A stretch of 64,000 nt of DNA from Pseudoduganella rivuli (GTDB taxonomy: Bacteria > Pseudomonadota > Gammaproteobacteria > Burkholderiales > Burkholderiaceae_D), in contig NZ_WKJJ01000004.1 of NCBI RefSeq assembly GCF_009674485.1, positions 379,567-443,566 on the forward strand. Direction: 5' to 3'. A program made the position numbers and the translations under genes. The notes beneath the pieces are model-generated. The model was not told the origin of the DNA. It did not search any database and worked only from the letters and a program-made list of their open reading frames with translations. Position 1 is the stretch's first letter; every line of letters starts with the position of its first letter. Of the stretch, positions 7,556 through 17,991 are shown piece by piece.

Positions 7556-9028
7556 ATGACCACCCTCGCAGAACACTTCAACTTGCAGCAACAGTACCGC
7601 CATTTCATTGGCGGCGAATGGACCGATGGCGGCAACGGCCATATCGACGTGGTCAATCCCGCCCGGGAAGAAGTCATTGCCCGCGTGCCCAACGGCGGCG
7701 TGGAAGAAATCGACGCGGCCGTGTGCGCGGCGCGGGCGCAGTTCGACGGCGGCGCCTGGTCCAGGCTGTCCGGCCCGGAGCGCGGCGCGCTGATGCTGAA
7801 GCTGGCCGACCTGGTCGAACGCGATGCGGAGCTGATTGCGCGCTACGACGCGCTGTGCATCGGCCGCCCTTTCGCGGAACCGCAAATCCTCGATTTGCCG
7901 AACGCCTTGCAGACGCTGCGCCACTTCGCCGGGTGGGCCGACAAGATCGAAGGGCGAACCATCCCGACTCCCGGCTATTTCGGCCGTCCCACGCTGTCGT
8001 ACACGATCCGCGAAGCGGTCGGCGTGATCGGCGCCATCGTGCCGTGGAATACGCCGTTCATGATCACGTGCTGGAAACTGGCGCCGGCGCTGGCCACCGG
8101 TTGCACCATCGTCATCAAGCCCGCAGAGGAAACCCCGCTGTCCGCACTGCACCTGGCGAAGCTGGCGCAGGAAGCCGGTTTTCCTCCTGGCGTCATCAAC
8201 GTGGTGACGGGCCGTGGCGCCGTGGCCGGCGCGGCGCTGGCCGTGCATCCGGGAGTCGACAAGGTGACGTTCACCGGCAGTCCCGTGGTGGGCGCTGAAA
8301 TCATGCGCAACGCCGGTCCGCTGTTCAAGCGCGTTGCGATGGAACTGGGCGGCAAGTCGCCGCAAATCGTGTTCGACGACGCCAACCTCGATGCCGCGAT
8401 CCAGGGCTGCGCCATGGGCCTGTTTTTCAACCAGGGCCAGGTCTGCGCGGCAGGCACCAGGGTGCTGGTGCAGCGCGGCGTTTACAACCAGGTGCTGCAA
8501 GGCTTGCGCGGCGCGGCCGAAAGCATCCGCGTGGGCGATCCGATGGAAGAGGGCGTCAACATGGGAGCGGTGGCCAAGCGGTCGCAATACGACAGCGTGG
8601 CGCGCTACATCCGCGCCGGCATCGAAGACGGCGCCACGCTGGTGACGGGCGGCGCGGTGGAAGGCGGCAAGGGCTGCTTCATCCGTCCGACGCTGTTCTC
8701 CGACGCCACCAACGACATGCGCATCGCCCGCGAGGAAATCTTCGGGCCGGTCGGCACCCTGATCCCGTTCGACACCGAAGAACAGGCGCTGGCCATGGCC
8801 AACGACAGCAAATATGGGCTGGGCGCGACCATCTGGACACAAGACATCGGCCGCGCCCACCGCATGGCGGGGAAGGTGCAGGCAGGCGCCGTCGGCATCA
8901 ATGGCTGGGCGCCGATCGATGCGCGCCTGCCATGGGGCGGCGTCAAGACCAGTGGCCTGGGCCGTGAACTTGGCTACAGCGGCATCGAAGCCTGCACGGA
9001 AGAGAAAGTCATCACTGTCGTTTTGTAA
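7556..9028 (+). CDS. NAD(P)-dependent aldehyde dehydrogenase (phenylacetaldehyde dehydrogenase-like)
   Basis: A 490-residue cytosolic aldehyde dehydrogenase. Family hallmarks are visible: the NAD-binding GAIVPWNTPF near 155, the ELGGKSPQ glutamate motif near 260, the catalytic cysteine in NQGQVCAAGTR near 299, and EEIFGPVG near 395. Following an aromatic amine dehydrogenase, it should oxidise the released arylacetaldehyde (phenylacetaldehyde or 4-hydroxyphenylacetaldehyde) to the acid. CAGGAG precedes the ATG. The substrate is inferred from context. Confidence 0.88.
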   Translation: MTTLAEHFNLQQQYRHFIGGEWTDGGNGHIDVVNPAREEVIARVPNGGVEEIDAAVCAARAQFDGGAWSRLSGPERGALMLKLADLVERDAELIARYDALCIGRPFAEPQILDLPNALQTLRHFAGWADKIEGRTIPTPGYFGRPTLSYTIREAVGVIGAIVPWNTPFMITCWKLAPALATGCTIVIKPAEETPLSALHLAKLAQEAGFPPGVINVVTGRGAVAGAALAVHPGVDKVTFTGSPVVGAEIMRNAGPLFKRVAMELGGKSPQIVFDDANLDAAIQGCAMGLFFNQGQVCAAGTRVLVQRGVYNQVLQGLRGAAESIRVGDPMEEGVNMGAVAKRSQYDSVARYIRAGIEDGATLVTGGAVEGGKGCFIRPTLFSDATNDMRIAREEIFGPVGTLIPFDTEEQALAMANDSKYGLGATIWTQDIGRAHRMAGKVQAGAVGINGWAPIDARLPWGGVKTSGLGRELGYSGIEACTEEKVITVVL

Positions 9029-9069
9029 TCCTTGTCATATACATAACCATTCGAATTCGGGAGAGCATC

Positions 9070-10443
9070 ATGTTGAAGCGAGCAAATTGGGCCGGTGTGG
9101 CGTGCGCCATGCTGGCGGGGACGGCTTCGGCCGCATCCGTGCAAGACCTGGGCACTACGCTGACGCCATTGGGCGGTGAAAAAGCCGGCAACGCGCCGAA
9201 GACCATCCCCGCCTGGAGTGCGGATACGGTGCAAACGCCGGGCTGGAGCAACGGCAAATACCGCAAGGATTACTTCAAGTACAAGGATGACAAGCCGCTG
9301 GAAGTCATCGACGCCGCCAACGTGGACAAGCATGCGGAACACCTGACGCCGGGCCAGGTCGCACTGTTCAAGCAAATCAAGGGCTACAAGATGGAAGTCT
9401 ATGCGAGCCACCGCTATTGCAGCGCGCCGGACTTCGTTGTCGACAATACGAAAAAGAACGCGGGTTTCGCCAAACTGGGGGCGGACGGCTGGAGCCTGGG
9501 CGAAGCCAACGTGCCGGGCGTGCCATTCCCCTTCCCGCAAACGGGCACGGAAGCCATGTACAACGCGAAGATGCGCTACCGTGGCGTGGGCATTGAATAC
9601 AAGCAGGTCACCACGGCGGTGTCGCCGCGCAAGGGCAGCACGGAATGGATCCGGGCGGGATCGGAGCAGACCATGTTCTTCCCCTGGGGAGCGAAGGGCA
9701 GCAACAAGCTGAGCGCCTTGCCAGGCGTCGAGTATTACACGTACTTCGCCTATTCCACGCCGGCCGCGCTGGCGGGACAGGCGCTGGCCGTGACATTCTT
9801 CCTGAACCAGCCGTCGTCGGAAACGTTCTATTACTTCCCGGGCCAGCGTCGCGTGCGTCGCATGCCGGCCTATGCCTACGACGCGCCGCAAATCGGCATG
9901 GAAAACCAGTACACGCTCGATGAGCCGTTCGTCTTCAACGGGACGCTGGACCGCTTCGACTGGAAACTGGTGGGCAAGAAGGAAATCTACGTGCCGTACG
10001 CGTCGTTTGGCGCCTACAACGCGCAGGCGAAATTCGAGGACGTGGCCAAGGACGACAGCATCGCCCCCGGAGCGCGCCGCTATGAGCTGCACCGCGTGTG
10101 GGTGGTGCAGGCGTCCGTCAAGGCGGGAACGCGCCACTCCGCGCCGCAACGCACGTTCTATATCGATGAAGACAGCTGGAACCTGCTGCTGGCGGACGAT
10201 TACGACGCCCAGGGCAAGCTGTGGAAGCACCGCGAGGGCTACCTGATTCCCGTCTATGAAACCGGCACCTGCGATGTTTCGGCGTTTGCGCAATACAACC
10301 TGGCCGAAGGGCGCTATGTGTTCGACCTGCACGCCGTCGGCGCCGGCAAGGACATGACGTGGGTCACCGATGCGAAAGCCGGCCCCCGGTTCAAGTCCAG
10401 TTTCTACAGCGCGGACAGCCTGCGCTCCATCAGCGAACGATAA
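9070..10443 (+). CDS. DUF1329 exported protein
   Basis: A 457-residue protein with a signal peptide (VACAMLAGTASA). The body matches DUF1329, a periplasmic family with a LolB-like fold that almost always accompanies DUF1302 and an MMPL transporter. Recognisable segments include the early AGNAPKTIPAW and the late YIDEDSWNLLLADDYDAQGKLW. GGGAGAG precedes the ATG. It is the first gene of the four-gene DUF1329/DUF1302/MMPL/Ycf48 set. A role in moving or binding a hydrophobic compound across the envelope is proposed for such sets; the substrate is unknown. Confidence 0.85.
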   Translation: MLKRANWAGVACAMLAGTASAASVQDLGTTLTPLGGEKAGNAPKTIPAWSADTVQTPGWSNGKYRKDYFKYKDDKPLEVIDAANVDKHAEHLTPGQVALFKQIKGYKMEVYASHRYCSAPDFVVDNTKKNAGFAKLGADGWSLGEANVPGVPFPFPQTGTEAMYNAKMRYRGVGIEYKQVTTAVSPRKGSTEWIRAGSEQTMFFPWGAKGSNKLSALPGVEYYTYFAYSTPAALAGQALAVTFFLNQPSSETFYYFPGQRRVRRMPAYAYDAPQIGMENQYTLDEPFVFNGTLDRFDWKLVGKKEIYVPYASFGAYNAQAKFEDVAKDDSIAPGARRYELHRVWVVQASVKAGTRHSAPQRTFYIDEDSWNLLLADDYDAQGKLWKHREGYLIPVYETGTCDVSAFAQYNLAEGRYVFDLHAVGAGKDMTWVTDAKAGPRFKSSFYSADSLRSISER

Positions 10444-10458
10444 GCGGAGAGGCAAGCG

Positions 10459-12171
10459 ATGATGATGACTATTCGAAAAACCGCCATGGCGGCGGCCCTG
10501 CTGTGCGCCGCTTCCGCCCAGGCGATCGAGATCAAGGGCGAGACGGTCAGCGGCAATTTCGATTCCACGGTGTCCGCCGGCATCGGCGTGCGCGCCGGCA
10601 ACCCGGCCTGTTCCGCCGTGATCGGCAGCTTTGCCGGCAGCTCGTCGCCGATGCAGCCCACCGGACCGGGCGCGCCGGCCGGTTGCGCCGACGTGTTCAG
10701 TTCCTACAATGACCAGGGCAACCTGAATTACGGGAAGCACGACCGTTTTACGACGTACCTGAAAGGGACGCACGAGTTGCTGCTGAACTTCCCGGAAGAC
10801 GTGAAATTCATGGGCCGTGTCAGCTGGCTGCGCGATTTTTCGGCCACCCGCACCACCGGCATCGCCAGCGGCGCGGGGACGCCGGCGCCGTTCGGCGACG
10901 ATGCGCGCGACGACCTGCGCCAGAAAGTGCGCCTGCTGGACCTGTGGGTGTCCAAGTCATTCACGGCCGGCGACGAGCGCGTGCGGGTCCGCTTGGGCAA
11001 CCAGGTGGTGAACTGGGGCGAAAGCCTGTTCCTGCCGGGCGGCATGAACCAGACCAACGCCGTGGACCTGATGCGCCTGGCCCAGCCGGGTACGCAATTG
11101 AAGGAAGCCGTACTGCCGGCGCCGATGCTCAATGTCGCGTCGGGGCTGGGCCATGGCCTGTCGCTGGAAGCCTACGTGCAGCAGGGATGGAACGGCAATT
11201 ACTTCCCGCCGGTTGGCAGTTACTGGTCGACCGCGGCGGTGGGCAAGAGTTCTGCCGATTACGGTGTGCCGGTCAACGGCAATCCCCGCAACAGCGGCCA
11301 GTATGGCGCCGCGCTGCGCTACCAGCCGGAAGGCACGTCGCTGAACCTCGGCCTGTATGCGATCAACTACCACGACAAGTCGCCCGTGCTGGTGACGTCG
11401 GGCACGTCCGGCAGCGGATTTGCCTACCGGTACCTGGAAGACCGTAAATTGCTGGGCGTATCCGCCAATTTCCCGCTGGGGAACTGGGCGATCGGCTCCG
11501 AAGTGAGCTACCGTCCGCGCGACGCGGTGGCGCTGAACACATCGGCGCCGGGACTGGCCGACAATGCATTGACGCCGGCCTTTGGCGTGCGCGCCTGCCT
11601 GGCCAACGGCAATTGCTACGTGGAGCAAAAGAAGGTGCAGGCGCATTTGACGGGCTTGCTGAGCCTGACGCCGGGCGACCATGGCGCGTTGCTCGATTTG
11701 CTGGGCGCCAGCACGGGCACGCTGCTGGCCGAAGCGGTATTGATCCGCTATCCGGACTTGCGCCGGACTTACCAGGGCGTGCCGGTGGCGGCGGGCGGCT
11801 GGGGCTGGGGCTATGACACGACGGCCAATGCCGACGCCACCGGCCCCGGCGTGCCTGCCGCCGTGGGCAGCCGCACGTCGTACGGCTACAACTTCGACTT
11901 CAGCTGGGTCTATGACGGTACCGTGATCCCGGGCTGGCAAGTGGTGCCGGAAGTGTACTTCTTCCATGCGGTCAAAGGCCGCACGCCCAACATGATGGCA
12001 ACGTTCATGCAGGGCGCGAAGTCCGCCAACTTCGTGGTGGGCTTCATCAAGAACCCGGCCACGTGGCAGGTCAGCATCAACTATGCGCGGTTCTGGGGCG
12101 GCTCGTCCGTGTTTGACCAGCCGCTGCGCGACCGCAGTTTCATTGGCGCCACGGTGTCGCGCAACTTCTGA
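10459..12171 (+). CDS. DUF1302 outer-membrane beta-barrel protein
   Basis: A 570-residue exported protein with signal peptide (MAAALLCAASAQA) and then alternating amphipathic strands, ending in FIGATVSRNF with the terminal phenylalanine typical of outer-membrane barrels. It matches DUF1302. Cysteine pairs near the N-terminus and in the region around residue 380 may form disulfides. The start ATG-ATG-ATG at 10459 has GGAGAGG upstream. It lies 15 bases after the DUF1329 gene in the same operon. It is probably the outer-membrane part of the hydrophobic solute system. Confidence 0.85.
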   Translation: MMMTIRKTAMAAALLCAASAQAIEIKGETVSGNFDSTVSAGIGVRAGNPACSAVIGSFAGSSSPMQPTGPGAPAGCADVFSSYNDQGNLNYGKHDRFTTYLKGTHELLLNFPEDVKFMGRVSWLRDFSATRTTGIASGAGTPAPFGDDARDDLRQKVRLLDLWVSKSFTAGDERVRVRLGNQVVNWGESLFLPGGMNQTNAVDLMRLAQPGTQLKEAVLPAPMLNVASGLGHGLSLEAYVQQGWNGNYFPPVGSYWSTAAVGKSSADYGVPVNGNPRNSGQYGAALRYQPEGTSLNLGLYAINYHDKSPVLVTSGTSGSGFAYRYLEDRKLLGVSANFPLGNWAIGSEVSYRPRDAVALNTSAPGLADNALTPAFGVRACLANGNCYVEQKKVQAHLTGLLSLTPGDHGALLDLLGASTGTLLAEAVLIRYPDLRRTYQGVPVAAGGWGWGYDTTANADATGPGVPAAVGSRTSYGYNFDFSWVYDGTVIPGWQVVPEVYFFHAVKGRTPNMMATFMQGAKSANFVVGFIKNPATWQVSINYARFWGGSSVFDQPLRDRSFIGATVSRNF

Positions 12172-12182
12172 AGGGTGGCGGT

Positions 12183-14546
12183 ATGAAGCGATTCTTTTCC
12201 TTGCGCACCATCGAAGAGCTGGTGTTTCGCTGGCGGTTGCCGATCCTGGCGGCGCTGCTGCTGTTGACGGCGGCCATGGGGTGGTTCGCATGGCAATTGC
12301 GGATGGATGCCGGCTTTGAAAAACAAATGCCGGCCAGCCACGAGTATGTGCAAACGTTCCAGCAATACCGCAACGACGTGCTGGGAGCCAACCGCCTGAA
12401 CGTGGTGCTGAAGGCGCGCAAGGGTTCGATCTGGACCAAAGCGGGCCTGGCGCGGCTGAACGACGTCACGCAAGCCGTGATGTTCCTGCCGAACATTAAC
12501 CGGCTTGGGGTGCAGTCGCTGTGGACGCCGAACACTTACGTCAACGAAATCACCGAGGAAGGCTTCCGCGCCGACCCGGTGATTCCGGGGACGGTGACGC
12601 CGGCCAGCCTGGATGCGGCCACTATCGCGCAGGTGAAACAAGCCGCGCTCAATGGCGGCTTTGTCGGCACGCTGGTGTCGAAAGGCCAGGACAGCGCCAT
12701 GGTGGTGGCGGAAATCAGCGAATTCGACGCGCAGGGTAACAAGGTCGATTACGTCGCGTATAACCGCTTGCTGGAGCAGCAAGTCCGCATGAAGTTCGAA
12801 GATGCGGACTTCGAGGTGCAGATCATCGGCTTTGCCAAGCAGATCGGCGACGTGGCCGACGGGGCGGCCGGCGTCGTGCAATTCTGCATCGTCGCGCTGA
12901 TCCTCACAACGCTGGCCGTGTACTGGTATTGCCGTTCGGTTCCGTTCACGCTGTTGCCCGTATGCTGTTCGCTGGTGTCGCTGGTCTGGCAATTCGGTAC
13001 GCTGCGCCTGATGGGTTATGGACTCGACCCGCTGGCCGTGCTGGTGCCGTTCCTCGTGTTTGCCATCGGCGTGTCCCATGGCGTGCAGCAGATTAACTAC
13101 ATCATACGGGGCATCGCGGCCGGCCATGACTGCGAACACGCGGCCAAGGCCAGTTTCAGGGGCTTGCTGGTGCCGGGCGTGCTGGCGCTGCTGACGGCGT
13201 TCGTCTCATTCGTGACCCTGGTGCTGATCCCGATCCCCATGGTGAAGGAACTGGCCATCACGGCGTCGATCGGCGTCGCGTACAAGATCGTCACGAACCT
13301 GGTGATGCTGCCGCTGGCCGCGTCGTTGCTGAAGGTCGGCCCCCGGTATGCGCGCCACGCCATGCATTTGCAGCAGGAGCGGGGCCACTGGCTGCGGCCA
13401 TTGTCGCGCGCCGCGCAGCCCCGCGCGGCGGCCGGGATTGCCGTGGCGACGCTGGCGCTGCTGGCGTGGGCGGCCTGGTTCAGCCACGACCGGCTGGTCG
13501 GGACCTTGCAGCCGGGCGCGCCGGAATTGCGCGCCGACGCCCGCTACAACCTGGACGCGAAGTCGATCGCCGACAATTACGCCACGGGCCTGGACTGGCT
13601 GACGGTGGTATTGGAAACACCCGCCAATTCCTGCGAACAGGTGCAGTTCGGGCGCTACCAGGATGGTTTCGATACGGCCATGCGCAGCGTACCGGGCGTG
13701 ATGTCGGTCAGTTCCTTCGCGGGACAGCTGAAGGTGTACAACGAGGGTTATAACGAAGGCAACCCCAGGATGTTCACGGTGCCGCTCGATCCCGCCAACT
13801 ATGCGGCGCTAGGGGTCGAAGTAGGGCGCGTGCGCGGCTATGTCGGCAAGGATTGCGCCATGCTGGCCAGCCACCTGTACCTGTCGGACCACAAGGCCGC
13901 CACCATCAACGGCGTGATTGCGGCAGTGCGGGCCTACCGCGACGCGCACAAGCTGCCCGGCCTGAAGATCCGCCTGGCGGCAGGCAATGCCGGTGTGCTG
14001 GCGGCGGTCAACGATGAAGTCGAGAAGTCCGAGTTGCCGATGATGTTGTATGTCTATGGCGCGATTGTCGTTCTCGTGTTTGCCGTGTACCGCGATTTGC
14101 GCGCCGTGGTGGCGTGCTGCCTGCCGCTGACGGTGGCGACCTTCATCGGCTACGCCTTCATGAAGGAGTTGCAGATCGGCCTGACGGTGGCGACCCTGCC
14201 CGTGATGGTGCTGGCGGTCGGCATCGGCGTCGATTATGCGTTTTACATCTATAGCCGGCTGCAAATGCACCTGGCCCACGGCGAACCGATTGCCGTGGCG
14301 CTGGAAAAATCCATTCAGGAAGTCGGCATCGCCACCATCTTCACGGCCATTACGCTGGCCATCGGCGTGGCGACCTGGTCGTTCTCCGCGCTGAAGTTCC
14401 AGGCCGATATGGGCAAGCTGCTGGCCTTCATGTTTATCGTCAACCTGGTGATGGCGATGACGGCGTTGCCCGCTTTTGCCGTGCTGCTGGAACGCATGTT
14501 CCCGCGCAAGGCGCCCGTGAAACTCAGCGCCGCGCTGCAACACTGA
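12183..14546 (+). CDS. MMPL/RND-family transporter
   Basis: A 787-residue inner-membrane protein with the RND/MMPL architecture: one N-terminal membrane helix (residues 18-38), a periplasmic loop, five helices from about 230 to 390, then the same pattern again (helix near 425, loop, five helices from about 620 to 780). The repeated segments LVPFLVFAIGVSHGVQQINY and LAVGIGVDYAFYIYSRL occupy equivalent positions in the two halves. Members are powered by proton motive force. In this operon it presumably supplies energy to the DUF1302/DUF1329 envelope proteins. The direction and substrate of transport are not known. Confidence 0.87.
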   Translation: MKRFFSLRTIEELVFRWRLPILAALLLLTAAMGWFAWQLRMDAGFEKQMPASHEYVQTFQQYRNDVLGANRLNVVLKARKGSIWTKAGLARLNDVTQAVMFLPNINRLGVQSLWTPNTYVNEITEEGFRADPVIPGTVTPASLDAATIAQVKQAALNGGFVGTLVSKGQDSAMVVAEISEFDAQGNKVDYVAYNRLLEQQVRMKFEDADFEVQIIGFAKQIGDVADGAAGVVQFCIVALILTTLAVYWYCRSVPFTLLPVCCSLVSLVWQFGTLRLMGYGLDPLAVLVPFLVFAIGVSHGVQQINYIIRGIAAGHDCEHAAKASFRGLLVPGVLALLTAFVSFVTLVLIPIPMVKELAITASIGVAYKIVTNLVMLPLAASLLKVGPRYARHAMHLQQERGHWLRPLSRAAQPRAAAGIAVATLALLAWAAWFSHDRLVGTLQPGAPELRADARYNLDAKSIADNYATGLDWLTVVLETPANSCEQVQFGRYQDGFDTAMRSVPGVMSVSSFAGQLKVYNEGYNEGNPRMFTVPLDPANYAALGVEVGRVRGYVGKDCAMLASHLYLSDHKAATINGVIAAVRAYRDAHKLPGLKIRLAAGNAGVLAAVNDEVEKSELPMMLYVYGAIVVLVFAVYRDLRAVVACCLPLTVATFIGYAFMKELQIGLTVATLPVMVLAVGIGVDYAFYIYSRLQMHLAHGEPIAVALEKSIQEVGIATIFTAITLAIGVATWSFSALKFQADMGKLLAFMFIVNLVMAMTALPAFAVLLERMFPRKAPVKLSAALQH

Positions 14547-14553
14547 AAGGAAT

Positions 14554-15501
14554 ATGACGATGAAAACCTTGAAACTGGCGGCGCTGGCGCCCCTGTTGGT
14601 GACGATGCTGGCGTCGTCCAACGCGGCCGCGCTCCAGCCGGCGCGCGCCGACGCCCATGCGGCGCAGGCCATGATGCTCGACGCCACGCGGGCGGGCCGG
14701 CGCATCGTGGCCGTGGGCGAACATGGCTATGTGCTGATGTCGGACGATGACGGCGCGACGCAGCGCCAGGCGCGTGCCGTCCCGGCCGACATGACGCTGA
14801 CGGCGGTCTCGTTTGCCGATGCGCGCCATGGCTGGGCCGTCGGCCATGGCGGCGTCATCGTGCACACGGCCGATGGCGGCGAAACGTGGTCGCTGCAGCG
14901 CCAGGACGCGGCGGCGGACCAGCCGCTGCTGACGGTGTATTTCCGTGACGCGCAGCATGGCTGGGCGGCGGGACTGTGGTCGCTGCTGCTGGCCACCAGC
15001 GATGGCGGCAAGACGTGGCGGCAGGTGGCGCTGCCGCCGCAGGACGGCGGCAAGCGCGCCGACTTGAACTTGCTGAAAATCTTTCCGTCGCAGGGCGGCC
15101 AGCTGTTCATCGCGGCCGAACGGGGCATGGTGTTGCGCAGCCGGGATGATGGCGCGTCGTGGCAATACCTGGCGACCGGCAGCAAGGCGTCGCTGTGGAG
15201 CGGTACGGCGGCCGGCGGCCACACGTTGCTGGTGGCGGGACTGGGCGGACGCATGCTGCGCAGCACCGACGATGGCGCCAGCTGGGCCGTGGTGGATGCG
15301 GGCACCGCCGGCTCCATCACACAATTGCAAGCCGACGCCGGCAGCGTCTGGGCCAGTTCGCTCGACGGCAGGTTGCTGCGCAGCGCCGATGACGGCCGCA
15401 CATGGGAAACCGTCGGCGCCGCCGGCGAACCACTGACGGCCATCGCCGCGCGCACGGGTGGCGCCTACCTGCGGTACACGCGGCGCGGGCTGGCGAAATG
15501 A
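14554..15501 (+). CDS. Ycf48-like/BNR-repeat exported propeller protein
   Basis: A 315-residue protein with a signal peptide ([16 protein letters not shown]) and repeated Asp-box-like segments of the form SxDDGxSW/TW ([52 protein letters not shown]), about seven blades of a propeller. This is the Ycf48/photosystem II assembly-like family that accompanies MMPL-DUF1302-DUF1329 genes in heterotrophs. It starts eight bases after the MMPL gene with AAAGGA upstream, and its stop overlaps the start of the chemoreceptor gene. Function within the set is unknown. Confidence 0.83.
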   Translation: MTMKTLKLAALAPLLVTMLASSNAAALQPARADAHAAQAMMLDATRAGRRIVAVGEHGYVLMSDDDGATQRQARAVPADMTLTAVSFADARHGWAVGHGGVIVHTADGGETWSLQRQDAAADQPLLTVYFRDAQHGWAAGLWSLLLATSDGGKTWRQVALPPQDGGKRADLNLLKIFPSQGGQLFIAAERGMVLRSRDDGASWQYLATGSKASLWSGTAAGGHTLLVAGLGGRMLRSTDDGASWAVVDAGTAGSITQLQADAGSVWASSLDGRLLRSADDGRTWETVGAAGEPLTAIAARTGGAYLRYTRRGLAK

Positions 15502-17087
15502 CGCGGACCGGTCTGGCAAGCTGGCGTGACGCCGGCATACGCACGCGGTTGCTGGTGTTTTCCTGCATCTTCACGCTGTGCCTGGCGGTGCTGGGCGGAC
15601 TGGGCATGGCTGGGGGGCGCCAGGCGTTGCGCAGCATGGAGGCGATCTACCGCAGCGATGCGCGCGCCATCGAACTGCTGGCCGATATCCGCGGCAACAT
15701 GCTCGACGCCGTGGTCACGTCGCGCATGATGCTGGGGGCGCCGGAGCGCCGCACGGTGCTGCTGCAGACGGCCAACGGCTTCATTGGCCAGGCGGAACGC
15801 AGCCTGGCCGGCTACCGCGCGATACCCCGTACGGCGGAGCTGGCGGCGCTGGCGGACCGGTATGACACGGCGCTGGCCGCCGCGTTGCAGGAGACAAAAC
15901 GCCATGCGCTGGCCGGCAGCACGGGTGACGAAGCCACCGTGGTGGATATTGAAGCCCGTATCGATCCGGTGTGGGATGCTTACATGGCGGCGACGGAAAA
16001 GCTGGTGGCGGCGCACAAGCTGCTGGCGGAAGGGCGTTACCAGGACAGCGTGCGCTTCTTCGACTGGCTGACGGCGCTGACCGCCGCCTGCATTGCGGCA
16101 GGGGTGGCGCTGGCGGCTTGGCTGCACCGCAACTTTGTCCGGTCGCTGCTGGTACCGCTGGAGGCGGCGGTCGGCAATTGCGAACGTATCGCCGCGGGCG
16201 ACTTGCGGGCCCGGCTTCCTGCGGCTACCGGGCGGCATGAAGTGGGGCGGCTGGTGTCGGCATTCAGCATCATGCAGCGCGACTTGTCGCATACGGTATC
16301 GGCCGTCAAGGACGGCGCGCGGGAGGTCAGCGACGCCACCCGCGGCATTGCCGGCAGCGCACTGGAACTGTCGTCGCGCTCCGAGCGGCAGGCCGCCGCG
16401 CTGCACGGCGCGGCCGAACACGTGCAAGCCATCGCGGAAAGCGCGTTGCGCAATGCGGCCAGCGCCGCCGAAGTGCAGGCGCTGGCGCGCCAGGCGGGCG
16501 CGGTGGCGGAAGAGGGCAGCCACGCGGTGGCGCGGGTGGTGTCCACCATGGCGCAAATACAGGGAACGGCGCGCCAGGTGGGAGAAATCGTCACGGTGAT
16601 CGAGTCCATTGCTTTCCAGACCAATATCCTGGCGCTCAACGCGGCCGTGGAAGCGGCGCGGGCCGGCGAGCATGGACGGGGCTTCGCCGTGGTGGCCGGC
16701 GAAGTGCGGGAACTGGCGCAGCGCTCGGCGTCCGCCGCGCGCGATATCGGCCAGTTGCTGGGGCGCTCGGCGCGCGAAGTCTCGGCCGGTTCCGCCATTG
16801 CCAACGACGCGGGCGCCACGATGGCGCGCATGCTGGCGTCGGTCAGGCAGGTGGCCGGCATCGTTGGCGCCATAGCCGGCGCGTCGCAAAGCCAGTCAGC
16901 CGGCATTGCCAGCCTCAGTCTCGCGGTGGCCGACATGGAAGACGCCACGCACTGCAACGCGGCGCTGGCGGAACAGGTGGGCGCGGCTGCCGGCGTGCTG
17001 GCCGAACAGGCCGATGGCCTGGCGGCGGCCGTGTCGGTGTTCCAGCCGATGACCTCGCAGCCGCGCGATGCGTTGCGGCTCGGCTGA
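15498..17087 (+). CDS. Methyl-accepting chemotaxis protein
   Basis: A 529-residue chemoreceptor. There is a membrane helix at about residues 17-40, a periplasmic four-helix-bundle type sensor of about 150 residues, a second helix near 195-212, a HAMP segment, and a cytoplasmic signalling coiled coil with the hairpin tip [28 protein letters not shown] near 390. No C-terminal CheR/CheB pentapeptide is present. The ATG at 15498 overlaps the stop of the Ycf48-like gene, linking it to the transport set; a longer in-frame ORF upstream is ignored. The placement suggests taxis to the amine or to the compound moved by the neighbouring proteins (inference). Confidence 0.87.
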   Translation: MTRTGLASWRDAGIRTRLLVFSCIFTLCLAVLGGLGMAGGRQALRSMEAIYRSDARAIELLADIRGNMLDAVVTSRMMLGAPERRTVLLQTANGFIGQAERSLAGYRAIPRTAELAALADRYDTALAAALQETKRHALAGSTGDEATVVDIEARIDPVWDAYMAATEKLVAAHKLLAEGRYQDSVRFFDWLTALTAACIAAGVALAAWLHRNFVRSLLVPLEAAVGNCERIAAGDLRARLPAATGRHEVGRLVSAFSIMQRDLSHTVSAVKDGAREVSDATRGIAGSALELSSRSERQAAALHGAAEHVQAIAESALRNAASAAEVQALARQAGAVAEEGSHAVARVVSTMAQIQGTARQVGEIVTVIESIAFQTNILALNAAVEAARAGEHGRGFAVVAGEVRELAQRSASAARDIGQLLGRSAREVSAGSAIANDAGATMARMLASVRQVAGIVGAIAGASQSQSAGIASLSLAVADMEDATHCNAALAEQVGAAAGVLAEQADGLAAAVSVFQPMTSQPRDALRLG

Positions 17088-17125
17088 ATTTGGTACACTC
17101 CGTCCTTTTTGCTGCTGGAACTACC

Positions 17126-17932
17126 ATGGCGAACCCGCCCGACCTGCCCGAACTCCGCGCCGTGGCGCTGGAATGCCTGTTGATCAACGACCCCATGGCC
17201 AAGGGCGCCGCTGTCGCCGCCATGAACGATACGGTGCAAGCGGGCGCTTATACGCTCGATACCTGCGCCGCCCTGCAAACGGACGCGGCGATCCCGGGCC
17301 GTCCGGCGCGTCCCGAACTGGTGGCGCCACGCCTGGTGGGGCACCGCTCGATGGCGACCGTCGAAGGGCGCGCCATGCTGGTGCATGCGCTGGCGCATAT
17401 TGAATTCAACGCCGTCAACCTGGCGCTCGATGCGCTGTGGCGTTTCCCGGACATGCCGCAGCAGTATTACCACGACTGGCTGCGCGTGGCGCGGGAAGAG
17501 GCGTATCACTATTCGTTGTTGTCCGCCCACCTGGAAACGCTGGGTTTCCGCTATGGCGATTTTCCGGCCCACGGCAGCCTGTGGGAAATGGTGGAACGCA
17601 CCAAAGGGGATGTCCTGGCCCGCATGGCGCTGGTGCCCCGTACGCTGGAAGCCCGGGGGCTGGACGCGATCCCGTCGCTGCGCGCAAAGCTGGCGCAGGC
17701 CGGCGACCAGGCGGCTGCCGCCATCCTCGACATTATCTTGCGCGACGAAATCGGCCACGTGGAAATCGGCAACCGCTGGTATTTCCACATGTGCCGCCTG
17801 CGCGGCGTGGCGCCGGCGCCGACGTATGCGGAACTGGTGGAGCAGTACAAGGTGAACCTCAAGGGGCCGTTCAACGTCGATGCGCGCATCGAGGCCGGCT
17901 TTACGGAAGAGGAATTGCGCAGCTTTGTCTAG
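17126..17932 (+). CDS. DUF455 ferritin-like protein
   Basis: A 268-residue cytoplasmic protein of the DUF455 family, which has a ferritin-like four-helix fold. Potential metal-binding residues are in AHIEFNAVNLALD (near 92), REEAYHY (near 122) and RDEIGHVEIGNRWY (near 208), the spaced Glu and Glu-x-x-His pattern of di-metal helical bundles. The ATG at 17126 follows a GGAA site; an in-frame ATG at 17090 is less likely. It is 38 bases after the chemoreceptor gene. No pathway role is established for the family. Confidence 0.82.
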   Translation: MANPPDLPELRAVALECLLINDPMAKGAAVAAMNDTVQAGAYTLDTCAALQTDAAIPGRPARPELVAPRLVGHRSMATVEGRAMLVHALAHIEFNAVNLALDALWRFPDMPQQYYHDWLRVAREEAYHYSLLSAHLETLGFRYGDFPAHGSLWEMVERTKGDVLARMALVPRTLEARGLDAIPSLRAKLAQAGDQAAAAILDIILRDEIGHVEIGNRWYFHMCRLRGVAPAPTYAELVEQYKVNLKGPFNVDARIEAGFTEEELRSFV

Positions 17933-17991
17933 GCGGGGAATCCGGTTATCATCGTGTTTTTGATAGCAACTTTGCAAGGCGGAGGTGCAAC

